NCBI RefSeq assembly: GCF_015712065.1
Contig: NZ_JACFYZ010000003.1
Coordinates: forward strand, 372,001 to 436,000
Origin: Ectopseudomonas chengduensis
Lineage (GTDB): Bacteria; Pseudomonadota; Gammaproteobacteria; Pseudomonadales; Pseudomonadaceae
DNA: 64,000 nucleotides
Reading direction: 5' to 3'
Under the pieces are notes generated by a model. It was not told the origin of the DNA, ran no database searches, and saw only the letters and a list, made by a program, of their open reading frames with translations. Shown here piece after piece: positions 15,848 through 24,240 of this stretch. Position 1 is the stretch's first letter. Each line of letters opens with the position of its first letter. A program made the translations under genes and the position numbers.

Positions 15848-16768
15848 GTGGCGCAGGTCAAACGTATTCGCCGCAAGGTCGACGGCATCATCCTGCTCGA
15901 CAAGCCGCACGGTTTCACCTCCAACGCCGCGCTGCAGAAGGTGCGTTGGCTGCTCAATGCCGAGAAGGCCGGTCACACCGGTAGCCTCGACCCGTTGGCC
16001 ACCGGTGTGTTGCCGCTGTGTTTCGGTGAGGCGACCAAGTTCTCCCAGTATCTGCTTGATGCTGACAAGGGCTACGAGACCGTCGCTCAGTTGGGTGTCA
16101 CCACCACCACTGGTGATGCCGAGGGCGATGTTATCGAACGGCGCCCGGTGACCGTCGGTCGAGCCGAAATCGAGGCACTACTGCCGCGTTTTCGCGGTGA
16201 AATCAAACAGATACCGCCGATGTACTCGGCGTTGAAGAAGGACGGTCAGCCACTCTACAAGCTGGCCCGTGCGGGTGAAGTAGTGGAGCGCGAAGCGCGT
16301 TCTGTTACTATTGCGCGCCTGGAACTGCTGGCCTGCGAAGGCGAGCAGGCCCGTCTGGCGGTTGATTGCAGCAAAGGCACCTATATTCGTACGCTGGTCG
16401 AGGATCTCGGCCAGTTGCTCGGCTGCGGTGCACATGTCGCCGAGTTGCGCCGTACCAAGGCCGGCCCGTTCGACCTGAGCCGTACCGTGACCCTGGAAGA
16501 GCTGGAAGCGGCGCATGCCGAAGGTGGCAACGAAGCGCTCGATCGCTTCCTGCAGCCGGTCGACAGCGGCTTGCAGGACTGGCCGCTGCTGCAGTTCTCC
16601 GAACACAGCGCGTTCTACTGGTTGCAAGGGCAGCCGGTGCGAGCGCCGGAAGCACCGAAGTTCGGCATGGTGCGGGTGCAGGATCACAATGGTCGCTTCA
16701 TCGGCATCGGTGAGGTGAGTGACGATGGGCGTATCGCCCCGCGTCGATTGATTTATACCGGTGCATAG
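15848..16768 (+). CDS. truB: tRNA pseudouridine(55) synthase TruB
   Basis: Isomerises U55 in the T-loop of nearly all tRNAs and acts as a tRNA chaperone. The 306-residue enzyme has [17 protein letters not shown], the catalytic Asp48 in [12 protein letters not shown], and the family motifs [21 protein letters not shown] and [15 protein letters not shown], with a C-terminal PUA-like domain. The start is GTG, directly after rbfA. Confidence 0.97.
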   Translation: MAQVKRIRRKVDGIILLDKPHGFTSNAALQKVRWLLNAEKAGHTGSLDPLATGVLPLCFGEATKFSQYLLDADKGYETVAQLGVTTTTGDAEGDVIERRPVTVGRAEIEALLPRFRGEIKQIPPMYSALKKDGQPLYKLARAGEVVEREARSVTIARLELLACEGEQARLAVDCSKGTYIRTLVEDLGQLLGCGAHVAELRRTKAGPFDLSRTVTLEELEAAHAEGGNEALDRFLQPVDSGLQDWPLLQFSEHSAFYWLQGQPVRAPEAPKFGMVRVQDHNGRFIGIGEVSDDGRIAPRRLIYTGA

Positions 16769-16938
16769 CACCGAACGGTTCGGCCGAGATGGCTGAAAGC
16801 CTGATGCTGACGACGTCGTCATCAGGTGCTGCGAGGGTGGCTGTTAGTAGGCACGGTCATACCTCTTTTTAAAACACGGGAAGCGATTCCCGGCCTATTG
16901 AGACTGCTTCGGCAGTTTCCAGATGAGAGGAAGCCAAC
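16769..16938 (+). promoter_or_regulatory. Structured leader of rpsO
   Basis: The 170-bp gap before rpsO holds several small hairpins: CCGAA/TTCGG near 16772, CCTGATG/CATCAGG at 16800-16826, GGGAA/TTCCC near 16880 and ACTGC-TTCG-GCAGT near 16902. Ribosomal protein S15 represses its own translation through a leader structure in E. coli; a similar role here is inference from position. Confidence 0.4.
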
Positions 16939-17208
16939 ATGGCACTCAGCGTTGAAGAAAAAGCCCAGATCGTTAACGACTACAAGCAAGCTGAAGGCGA
17001 TACCGGTAGCCCGGAAGTGCAGGTTGCCCTGCTGACCGCCAACATCAACAAGCTGCAAGGCCACTTCAAGGCCAACGGTAAGGATCACCACAGCCGTCGT
17101 GGTCTGATCCGTATGGTTAACCAGCGTCGTAAGCTGCTGGACTACCTGAAGGGTAAAGACACCAGTCGTTACAGCGCCCTGATCGGTCGCCTGGGCCTGC
17201 GTCGTTAA
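16939..17208 (+). CDS. rpsO: 30S ribosomal protein S15
   Basis: Primary 16S rRNA-binding protein of the 30S platform. The 89-residue all-helical protein shows the conserved [18 protein letters not shown] and [22 protein letters not shown] segments. AGAGGAAG precedes the ATG. It is followed by a long hairpin and then pnp, the conserved rpsO-pnp pair. Confidence 0.98.
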   Translation: MALSVEEKAQIVNDYKQAEGDTGSPEVQVALLTANINKLQGHFKANGKDHHSRRGLIRMVNQRRKLLDYLKGKDTSRYSALIGRLGLRR

Positions 17209-17224
17209 TAGACGCGAGCTGCAC

Positions 17225-17303
17225 AAGTTGGAAGCTGGGAGTTCGGCGTCGCGAGTGGGGAGTGATCCTCACCTCGTGGCGCTGGGCTTCCAGCTTTTGG
17301 CTT
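17225..17303 (+). promoter_or_regulatory. Very long hairpin in the rpsO-pnp intergenic region
   Basis: By manual pairing, bases 17225-17261 fold onto 17266-17303 in about 37 consecutive pairs (many G-U) with one bulged C at 17273 and the tetraloop GTGA at 17262-17265. The outer arms are AAGTTGGAAGCTGG and CCAGCTTTTGGCTT. In E. coli an RNase III site in the pnp leader drives PNPase autocontrol; an equivalent role is inferred. The asymmetry (G-U-rich pairing) means it folds as + strand RNA better than as the complement. Confidence 0.75.
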
Positions 17304-17379
17304 TTCGAGGGATGCACCGGGTCCGACTCCCGCGCTTCTTTCCAATTTCCCCCAAGGCAACAAAGAGAAGGAAAACACC

Positions 17380-19485
17380 GTGAACCCGGTAATCAAGAAA
17401 TTCCAGTTCGGTCAGTCGACCGTTACCCTCGAGACTGGCCGTATCGCCCGTCAAGCCTCCGGCGCAGTGCTGGTCACCGTTGACGACGACGTCAGCGTGC
17501 TGGTCGCCGTAACCGGCGCCAAGACTGCCGACCCAAGCAAGGGCTTCTTCCCGCTGTCCGTGCACTACCAGGAAAAGACCTACGCTGCCGGCAAGATCCC
17601 GGGTGGTTTCTTCAAGCGTGAAGCGCGTCCTTCCGAGAAGGAAACCCTGACCTCGCGTCTGATCGACCGTCCGATCCGCCCGCTGTTCCCGGAAGGTTTC
17701 CAGAACGAAGTGCAGGTCATCTGCACCGTGGTTTCCACCAGCAAGAAGACCGATCCGGATATCGCTGCGATGATCGGTACCTCGGCCGCCCTGGCCATCT
17801 CCGGTATCCCGTTCAACGGCCCGATCGGTGCCGCGCGCGTCGCCTTCCATCCGGAAACCGGCTACCTGCTGAACCCGAACTACGAGCAACTCAAGGCTTC
17901 GAGCCTGGACATGGTCGTGGCCGGCACCAAGGACGCCGTGCTGATGGTCGAATCGGAAGCCAAAGAGCTGACCGAAGACCAGATGCTGGGTGCCGTGCTG
18001 TTTGCCCATGAGGAGTTCCAGGTGGTCATCCAGGCTGTCGCCGAGCTGGCTGCCGAAGCCGGCAAGCCGACCTGGGACTGGCAGCCGAAGCCGGAAAACA
18101 CCGCACTGCTGAACGCCATCCGTGGCGAGTTCGGTGACGCGATTTCCCAGGCCTACACCATCACCATCAAGCAGGACCGCTACGCGCGTCTGGGCGAGCT
18201 GCGCGATCAGGTCGTGGCCAAGTTCTCCGGCGAAGAAGGTCAGCCTACTGCCGGTGAAGTCAAAGACGCCTTCGGCGAAATCGAATACCGCACCGTGCGC
18301 GAGAACATCGTCAACGGCAAACCGCGTATCGATGGTCGTGACACCCGCACCGTGCGTGGCCTGAACATCGAAGTCGGTGTACTGGACAAGACCCACGGTT
18401 CGGCGCTGTTCACCCGTGGCGAAACCCAGGCGCTGGTCGTTGCCACCCTCGGTACCGCCCGCGACGCACAGCTGCTGGACACCCTCGAAGGCGAGAAGAA
18501 AGACCCCTTCATGCTGCACTACAACTTCCCGCCGTACTCGGTCGGTGAGTGTGGTCGCATGGGCGCCACTGGCCGCCGCGAAATCGGCCACGGTCGTCTC
18601 GCCCGTCGTGGCGTTGCCGCCATGCTGCCGAGCGCCGACGAGTTCCCGTACACCATCCGCGTGGTGTCGGAAATCACCGAGTCCAACGGTTCTTCCTCCA
18701 TGGCTTCGGTGTGCGGCGCCTCCCTGGCGCTGATGGACGCCGGTGTGCCAATGAAGGCACCGGTTGCCGGTATCGCCATGGGTCTGGTGCTGGAAGGTGA
18801 GAAATTCGCCGTGCTGACCGACATCCTCGGTGACGAAGATCACCTGGGCGACATGGACTTCAAGGTAGCCGGTACCGCCAAAGGCGTCACCGCGCTGCAG
18901 ATGGACATCAAGATCCAGGGCATCACCGAAGAGATCATGGAGCAGGCGCTGGAGCAGGCGCTGGAAGCGCGCCTGAACATCCTCGGCCAGATGAACCAGG
19001 TCATCGCCCAATCGCGCAGCGAACTGTCGGCCAACGCACCGACCATGCTGGCGATGAAGATCGATCAGGACAAGATCCGCGACGTCATCGGCAAGGGTGG
19101 CGCCACCATCCGCGCGATCTGCGAAGAGACCAAGGCTTCGATCGATATCGAAGACGACGGCTCGATCAAGATCTTTGGCGAAACCAAGGAAGCGGCCGAG
19201 GCTGCCAAGCAGCGCGTGCTGGCCATCACTGCCGAAGCCGAGATCGGCAAGATCTACGTCGGCAAGGTCGAGCGCATCGTCGACTTCGGCGCCTTCGTCA
19301 ACATCCTGCCGGGCAAGGACGGTCTGGTGCACATCTCCATGCTGAGCGATCAGCGCGTGGAGAAGGTCACCGACGTGCTGCAGGAAGGCCAGGAAGTGAA
19401 GGTACTGGTGCTGGACGTGGACAATCGCGGCCGTATCAAGCTGTCGATCAAGGACGTAGCTGCTGCTGAGGCCTCTGGCGTCTAA
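17380..19485 (+). CDS. pnp: Polyribonucleotide nucleotidyltransferase (PNPase)
   Basis: Phosphorolytic 3'-5' exoribonuclease, a degradosome component. The 701-residue protein has RNase PH-like domain 1 (to ~210), a helical linker, RNase PH-like domain 2 (~310-540, [23 protein letters not shown]), a KH domain ([20 protein letters not shown]) and an S1 domain ([26 protein letters not shown]). The start is GTG at 17380 after AGAAGGA. A transcript from rpsO through the hairpin is expected. Confidence 0.98.
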   Translation: MNPVIKKFQFGQSTVTLETGRIARQASGAVLVTVDDDVSVLVAVTGAKTADPSKGFFPLSVHYQEKTYAAGKIPGGFFKREARPSEKETLTSRLIDRPIRPLFPEGFQNEVQVICTVVSTSKKTDPDIAAMIGTSAALAISGIPFNGPIGAARVAFHPETGYLLNPNYEQLKASSLDMVVAGTKDAVLMVESEAKELTEDQMLGAVLFAHEEFQVVIQAVAELAAEAGKPTWDWQPKPENTALLNAIRGEFGDAISQAYTITIKQDRYARLGELRDQVVAKFSGEEGQPTAGEVKDAFGEIEYRTVRENIVNGKPRIDGRDTRTVRGLNIEVGVLDKTHGSALFTRGETQALVVATLGTARDAQLLDTLEGEKKDPFMLHYNFPPYSVGECGRMGATGRREIGHGRLARRGVAAMLPSADEFPYTIRVVSEITESNGSSSMASVCGASLALMDAGVPMKAPVAGIAMGLVLEGEKFAVLTDILGDEDHLGDMDFKVAGTAKGVTALQMDIKIQGITEEIMEQALEQALEARLNILGQMNQVIAQSRSELSANAPTMLAMKIDQDKIRDVIGKGGATIRAICEETKASIDIEDDGSIKIFGETKEAAEAAKQRVLAITAEAEIGKIYVGKVERIVDFGAFVNILPGKDGLVHISMLSDQRVEKVTDVLQEGQEVKVLVLDVDNRGRIKLSIKDVAAAEASGV

Positions 19486-19509
19486 GCACGGTTCGCCTGT
19501 TCGAACGAG

Positions 19510-19535
19510 AGGGCTCCTACGGGAGCCCTTTTTTG
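19510..19535 (+). terminator. Rho-independent terminator of pnp
   Basis: Stem GGGCTCC/GGGAGCCC with loop TAC and a run of six T, 25 bp after the pnp stop. Confidence 0.85.
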
Positions 19536-19725
19536 TGCGCGATCGTCAGGGTTCGTCATTGCCGACCTGAGGATGCGACTGCGATACATGCATGCGTTTA
19601 CTCGTTTATCGGATCATGCAAATTGCCCGAGAGTTTTTTTGCGACTCGGCGAAATGCAATCAAAAGCATAATGGCGATTTTATTTAAGTCTTTGTTTTTA
19701 AAGGATTTAATTTAATTTAAAAACC
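19536..19725. other. AT-rich gene-free stretch upstream of the BON gene
   Basis: About 190 bp with no gene I trust. The last 100 bases are strikingly AT-rich for this genome, with TTTTATTTAAG and two TTTAATTT-like blocks just upstream of a candidate sigma-54 promoter. A 60-codon frame at 19533-19715 begins inside the pnp terminator and is not credible. The composition would suit an enhancer or DNA-bending (IHF-type) region, which is inference. Confidence 0.5.
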
Positions 19726-19741
19726 TGGCACAGGCCCTGCA
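19726..19741 (+). promoter_or_regulatory. Candidate sigma-54 (RpoN) promoter
   Basis: TGGCACAGGCCCTGCA: GG at 19727-19728, ten bases, GC at 19739-19740, matching the -24/-12 consensus TGGCAC-N5-TTGCW except C for the first T. Predicted start near 19752, 57 nt before the BON-domain gene. An imperfect hairpin in the leader (CTGCAACCA / TGGTTTGCAG, 19757-19780) follows. Confidence 0.5.
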
Positions 19742-19808
19742 ATAGTACTGGTGAACCTGCAACCAGGAGTTGGTTTGCAGATTGTCTGGAATGTACAGGA
19801 GTCGAATC

Positions 19809-20162
19809 ATGAAACAGCCAATCAACCGTTTTGCCGCTACCACCCTGACCGCTGCCGTGCTGAGCATGTCGCTGGCCTCGGCAGCTTTCGCCGCAGAGCC
19901 GACCATGCTGGCGGCCAATGACACTGTGGATAAAGCCGAGCAGGCGGTATCAGACACCTGGATCACCAGCAAAGTGAAGTCCACCTTCGTTGCTGACTCG
20001 AACCTCAGCGCGCTGGACATCAAGGTCGAGACCAACCAGGGCGTGGTTTCCCTGTCCGGCGTGGTCGCAACCGACGCCGAGCGTGATCTGGCTATCGCCA
20101 AGACCAAGGAAATCGAGGGTGTGCGTGACGTGTCCGCCGATGCCCTGAAAACCGCTGACTGA
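19809..20162 (+). CDS. BON-domain periplasmic protein (OsmY-like)
   Basis: A 117-residue protein with a clear signal peptide (MKQPINRFAATT, then a hydrophobic run to ASAAFAAEP, cleavage near residue 28). The mature part is one BON domain (SDTWITSKVKSTFVADSNLS, VETNQGVVSLSGVVATDAER, VEGVRDVSADAL-like end). BON proteins of the OsmY type protect the envelope under osmotic or other stress. The ATG at 19809 follows ACAGGAG. A csbD-like stress gene lies 57 bp downstream. Confidence 0.85.
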   Translation: MKQPINRFAATTLTAAVLSMSLASAAFAAEPTMLAANDTVDKAEQAVSDTWITSKVKSTFVADSNLSALDIKVETNQGVVSLSGVVATDAERDLAIAKTKEIEGVRDVSADALKTAD

Positions 20163-20219
20163 TAGCCGAGCCGGCCGGGCCAGCGCCCGGCCCCACCTTC
20201 TGTCACTGGGAGAATGACC

Positions 20220-20417
20220 ATGAATAGCGACATCATCAAAGGCAAATGGAAGCAGCTCAGCGGTCGCATGAAGGAGCGTTGGGGTAACCTGACCGATGAC
20301 GACTTGGACGTCGCCGAGGGCCACAGCGAATACCTGGCCGGCAAGCTGCAAGAACGTTACGGCTGGACCAAGGAAAAGGCCCAGCAAGAGCTGCGCGATT
20401 TCAGCGACAAGCTCTGA
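20220..20417 (+). CDS. CsbD-family stress-response protein
   Basis: A small hydrophilic protein (65 residues from the ATG at 20220; an ATG at 20214 gives 67) of the CsbD/YjbJ family: [56 protein letters not shown]. Relatives are induced under general stress and the biochemical function is unknown. GGGAG precedes the start; 20220 has the better spacing. Probably co-expressed with the BON gene. A tandem repeat array and a terminator follow. Confidence 0.88.
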   Translation: MNSDIIKGKWKQLSGRMKERWGNLTDDDLDVAEGHSEYLAGKLQERYGWTKEKAQQELRDFSDKL

Positions 20418-20546
20418 GCATGGATTGCCGGGTAAGGATGCCCACAGGTACGGATAGCTTCAGAAACGGATGTATCTTCAGCACGGATGGCTACAGGCAG
20501 GACGCCTGATCAGCAGGGATAGCGACAGGCATGGATGCGCGAAGGC
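20418..20546 (+). repeat. Degenerate 16-bp tandem repeat array after csbD
   Basis: Directly after the csbD stop come about eight units of 16 bp (one of 17, the first degenerate), each beginning AxGGA and mostly ending CAGGC or CAGC. Clear units start at 20434, 20450, 20466, 20483, 20499, 20515 and 20531; the best is ACGGATGGCTACAGGC at 20483-20498. The last unit runs into the terminator stem. There is no open coding sense through it. Confidence 0.75.
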
Positions 20547-20580
20547 CCCGCCGGTGTGACCGGCGGGGCCTTGATTTTTA
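20542..20580 (+). terminator. Rho-independent terminator closing the BON-csbD unit
   Basis: Perfect 13-bp stem AAGGCCCCGCCGG / CCGGCGGGGCCTT, loop TGTGA, then TTGATTTTTA. Strong and properly oriented for csbD. Confidence 0.85.
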
Positions 20581-20634
20581 TGCAGGGCGCACGATGCGCG
20601 TGTCACTCCGAGTGCTTTGCATGCTGCGCATGCA

Positions 20635-20937
20635 TCAACTGCCGCGCTTGCTGCGGACTTCGGTCAGGCGGCCGCCCTCGAAGCGTAGAAAGTGGTACAT
20701 GCCGCTTTTCGGGCCGTAGATCCACTCCTCGACACTCACCTCGTTGCGAAAGCCGTAGCTATCGACCACCTCCTTGTAACCGAGAAAATCGCGGCTAGAA
20801 GGTTCGCCACATTTGTTCAGCACCTCTGCGGTGGGGGCTGTCTTGCTGACCAGGGCGCTACCGCAACGATAGGTGGAGGACGCCTCGGCCATCAGGGGCA
20901 GGCAGAGCAGTGTGAGCAGACAGCTGATTTTGCGCAT
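20635..20937 (-). CDS. DUF2845-family secreted protein (copy 1)
   Basis: A 100-residue protein with a signal peptide (MRKISCLLTLLCLPLMAEAS) and a mature part containing YRCGSALVS, VLNKCGEPSSRD and EEWIYGPKSGMYHFLRFEGGRL. The two cysteines may form a disulfide. The WxYGP-x-LRFEGG pattern is typical of DUF2845; no function is known. The start at 20937 is chosen because it begins the signal peptide. A paralogue lies 13 bp upstream in the same orientation. Confidence 0.8.
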   Translation of the reverse strand: MRKISCLLTLLCLPLMAEASSTYRCGSALVSKTAPTAEVLNKCGEPSSRDFLGYKEVVDSYGFRNEVSVEEWIYGPKSGMYHFLRFEGGRLTEVRSKRGS

Positions 20938-20950
20938 GAGAACCTCCTGT

Positions 20951-21259
20951 TCAGCGTTCGCGACGACGTTCGATGGCAATCAGGCGATTACCCTCGAAGC
21001 GCAGGATGCTGAGCATGCCATTGCTCGGGCCGTATACCCATTCCTCGATCATGTACTCGCGACGGTCATAGGAGCCCAGGGTGTAGCCGACCGGGTCACG
21101 GTGCACCGGCGCGCCACATTTGCGCTCGACTTCGAACGGACGGTCGCCAAGGCTGACCAGGGCGCTGCCGCAACGCAGCGTGTCGGCCTGCGCGCTGATG
21201 CTGAGCAGGCCGGTAACCAGGGTAGTGAGCGTGATGCTGGATAAGCTGCGCATGATCAT
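20951..21259 (-). CDS. DUF2845-family secreted protein (copy 2)
   Basis: A 102-residue protein with a signal peptide (MRSLSSITLTTLVTGLLSISAQA) and the same layout as its neighbour: LRCGSALVSLGDRPFEVERKCGAP, then EEWVYGPSNGMLSILRFEGNRL. The two are diverged tandem duplicates. Its ATG overlaps the stop of the DUF748 gene (ATGA), so it is probably translationally coupled to it; an ATG two codons later is also possible. Confidence 0.8.
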   Translation of the reverse strand: MIMRSLSSITLTTLVTGLLSISAQADTLRCGSALVSLGDRPFEVERKCGAPVHRDPVGYTLGSYDRREYMIEEWVYGPSNGMLSILRFEGNRLIAIERRRER

Positions 21260-24138
21260 TGGCTGTCCAGGTGCAGGGTGGTGAGCACGCGGCCGTCGGC
21301 TTCGGGTTCACCCAGGTTGGCATCGATCAGGTAGACGCGTTCATCGTACAACCCGCCTTGTTCAACCAGATAATCCTTGATCGTTGCAGCGCGTTGCTGA
21401 GCCAGTTGGCGCAGCAGCAGCTTGCTTTGCGCCCAGGAGTCCAGCACCGCCTTGCGCATGTTCTGCTGGCGCTGCTCTTTGTCCAGTTCGGCCCATTCGG
21501 CCGGTGGCTGCTGCTTGAGTCGGGTGCGATAGATGCCTTCAAGCAGGGCGGCCTGTTCGTCTTCGGCGACCGTCAGCTCATCGGGACTGGCCGGCACCCT
21601 GTCACCACGGCGTTGTAGCACCTTGTACCAGGTTTCGCGAAATTCGCGCTGCAGGCGCTGTTCGGCCAGCAGCGGGCCGTCGGCACTCTGTGCGGCCTGG
21701 CCTTCTACCTCCAGACGCAGATTCGGGCGCTCCTCGAGCGCTTTGGCCAGCGTGTCCAGGGCCTGGCGCGCGTCGCCCTGCAGCTGCGCAGAGCCGGCGA
21801 CGAACGGCACGGTGCTGAGGTCGACATTACTGCCACCGACCAACCCGGCGATGAACTTGAACGGCGCCTGGGCCGCGCGCAACACCAGATTGCGCAAGGT
21901 CTGCCAGACGATGGGCATGACGCTGAACTGCGGATTGTTCAGATCACCCTGTACCGGCAACTCGATGGCGATGCGCCCCTGGGTGTCCTTGAGCAGGGCG
22001 ACTGCCAGGCGAATCGGCAGGTCCACGGCGTCGGGGCTGTCGACGCGCTCGCCCAGTTGCAAGTTCTCCACCAGCACCTTGTTCTCGGCATTGAGCTGGC
22101 CCTTCTCGATGCGGTAGTGCAGGTCGAGGTTGAGGCGGCCCTTGCGGATGCGATAACCGGCGAACTTGCCGGAGTAGGGGGTGATGGTGGTCAGCTCGAC
22201 ATTCTTGAAGCTGGTGGCGATATCCAGGCTGTTGAGCGGATCGAATGGCGTCAGCTTGCCCTTGATGCTCATCGGTGCGTAGCGGTCGACCTTACCCTGG
22301 ATATCGACGCTGGCGGCTTGCGGCTTCTGATTGTCGAGTACGCCGATGCGCCCGTTCATCTGCTGAACGGCAGTGGCGAAGCTGGGAGTCAGGCTGAAGT
22401 CGGCGAAGTTGGCCGAGCCGTCATTGATGGCTACGCCGCCGATGCGGATCGCCAGCGGCTTGCCCGCATCGGCCGTGCTCTCGTTCGGTGCCGCCGGCTG
22501 CGGCACGATCAGCTCGCTGACGTTGGTGGTCAGGTTCTCGTTGATCACGAAGCGTGCATAGGGCTGATCCAGCTCCACGCGTTCGATGGCCAGGCTTTCG
22601 CCGTGGCGGTAGTCGAGACCACCCACCCTTACCTGCTTCCAGCGCACGAAATCTCGTTCGCGCAGGGTATCCAGGGTGTGCAGCTGATCGACGTGGGCGC
22701 TGCCGGTGACGCTGAGCGCCAGCGGCTCGGTGCTCGTGAGCTGCACGTCGAGGTCACTGCCGAGCAGGCCGCTGCGCAGTTCCAGGCGAATGAAGGGGCT
22801 CAGGTACGCCTGCGCCAGGCGCAGGTCGATGTCCTGGGTGGCGACCTTGAGCTGAGCACTGGTTGGGCTCAGTTGTACGTTGCCGGCCGCCTGCAGCTTG
22901 CCCTGCTTGCCCAGGCCGGTGTCGAGCCTGAGGTCGAAAGGTTTGTCGCCGAGGCTGTCGAAGTTCTTCAGGTCGAGGTTCAGTGGGCCGACATCCACCG
23001 CCACTTCCTGTTGCGGTACGCGGTCGGCCAGGTGAGCCTTGTAGTCGCGCAACTGCACATCCTGCAGCAGCACTTGCCAGGGCTTGCTCTCACCGGTCTG
23101 CTGCGCGGGTTCGGCAGCTTCGCTGTTGGCGCTTTCTGGTTTGGCGAACAGTTTCTGCCAGTCCAGTTGGCCGTCGGCTTCGCGCGCCGCCCAGGCCTCC
23201 AGCCCCTGGCTGCGTACCTGGCCGACCACCACCTGCTGTTTGGCCAGGTCGAGGCTGGTGTTGTCGATATCCAGGCGTTGCAGGCGTACCAGCGGTTTGC
23301 CTTGCGGATCGTCGATGGCGAAGGGGGCCAACTGCACCTTGATCTTGCTCAGTTGCAGCTCGGTACCGCTGGACAGGTCTAGGCGATAGTCGCTGCTGAG
23401 GTCGACCTGGCCTTCCTTGAGCACCAGCGGCAGTGCGTCGCGCACATAAGGCCAGAAGGTGCTCAGGCGGCCGTCGCTGACGCTCAGGCTGCCGCTGGAG
23501 GTGATGGGCGTCAGGCTGACCTGACCGCGCCAGTCGATCTGCGCGCCGTACGGGCCGCTGGCGGTCATGGTCATTTCGGCGTTGTCGCCGGCCAGGGTGC
23601 TGAGGTTGTGCAATTCCAGATCGAGCGCGTCATAGGCGAACTCCACGGCCTCGCTCGGGCGCAGGTCCTGGAAGCGCAGTGACTTCTCACGCAGACGGAT
23701 GCTGTCGATGCGCAGCGGGAAGGGCTCGCTGTTCTCGGCCTTGGGTTCTGCCTGGCTTTGCGGCAGGTTGAACAACTGGGTGAGATTGAGCGTACCGTCT
23801 TTGCCGAAGAGTATCTCGGTACGTGCGCCGTCGAGCTCTACGTCACTCAGGTGCAGGGCACCGCTCCAAAGGCTGTCGCTTTGCAGATTGGCGTAGAGGC
23901 GCTGGAAGCTCAGCTGCTCCTGGCCACTCTCGCCGATACGTAGGCCCCAAAGGCTCAGCTCGAGCGTGAAGGGGTTGAGCTGCACGCGCTGCAGCGAGGC
24001 GGGTAGCGTGGCGTACTGCGCCAACTGCTGATTGGCGATGCGCAGGGCGATGCCCGGCAGAATCAGAAAGCCGATCAGGCTGTAGAGGAAAACGGTGATC
24101 AACAGTGCGCTCAGCGCGCGCTTCAGTCCTTTGGGCAT
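21256..24138 (-). CDS. Large DUF748 (AsmA-like) envelope protein
   Basis: A 960-residue protein with one N-terminal membrane anchor (about residues 8-32, LSALLITVFLYSLIGFLILPG) and a very long periplasmic part rich in beta-forming segments (LDLSSGTELQLSKIKVQLAPF and similar), typical of DUF748/AsmA-like proteins. The C-terminal ~150 residues are helical and charged, with the OmpA-like phrase LRLEVEGQA. AsmA-like proteins are linked to phospholipid or envelope transport; the role of this one is unknown. It heads a unit with the two DUF2845 genes. Confidence 0.8.
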   Translation of the reverse strand: MPKGLKRALSALLITVFLYSLIGFLILPGIALRIANQQLAQYATLPASLQRVQLNPFTLELSLWGLRIGESGQEQLSFQRLYANLQSDSLWSGALHLSDVELDGARTEILFGKDGTLNLTQLFNLPQSQAEPKAENSEPFPLRIDSIRLREKSLRFQDLRPSEAVEFAYDALDLELHNLSTLAGDNAEMTMTASGPYGAQIDWRGQVSLTPITSSGSLSVSDGRLSTFWPYVRDALPLVLKEGQVDLSSDYRLDLSSGTELQLSKIKVQLAPFAIDDPQGKPLVRLQRLDIDNTSLDLAKQQVVVGQVRSQGLEAWAAREADGQLDWQKLFAKPESANSEAAEPAQQTGESKPWQVLLQDVQLRDYKAHLADRVPQQEVAVDVGPLNLDLKNFDSLGDKPFDLRLDTGLGKQGKLQAAGNVQLSPTSAQLKVATQDIDLRLAQAYLSPFIRLELRSGLLGSDLDVQLTSTEPLALSVTGSAHVDQLHTLDTLRERDFVRWKQVRVGGLDYRHGESLAIERVELDQPYARFVINENLTTNVSELIVPQPAAPNESTADAGKPLAIRIGGVAINDGSANFADFSLTPSFATAVQQMNGRIGVLDNQKPQAASVDIQGKVDRYAPMSIKGKLTPFDPLNSLDIATSFKNVELTTITPYSGKFAGYRIRKGRLNLDLHYRIEKGQLNAENKVLVENLQLGERVDSPDAVDLPIRLAVALLKDTQGRIAIELPVQGDLNNPQFSVMPIVWQTLRNLVLRAAQAPFKFIAGLVGGSNVDLSTVPFVAGSAQLQGDARQALDTLAKALEERPNLRLEVEGQAAQSADGPLLAEQRLQREFRETWYKVLQRRGDRVPASPDELTVAEDEQAALLEGIYRTRLKQQPPAEWAELDKEQRQQNMRKAVLDSWAQSKLLLRQLAQQRAATIKDYLVEQGGLYDERVYLIDANLGEPEADGRVLTTLHLDSQ

Positions 24139-24240
24139 GGCTTGGCGTCATCTATCCAGACGAGGAGACGACTTGGAGTATGGCACGGTGGTTCAGTTCC
24201 GGTCGTTATCGCTGCAGTCAGATTGCGTGTAAGTCCCGGT

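Noticed and set aside
19533..19715. 60-codon frame after pnp
   Set aside because: Starts inside the pnp terminator and runs through AT-rich DNA with no recognisable product.
20418..20546. CRISPR array as an explanation of the 16-bp periodic repeats
   Set aside because: The units are contiguous and degenerate, with no spacers, and there are no cas genes.
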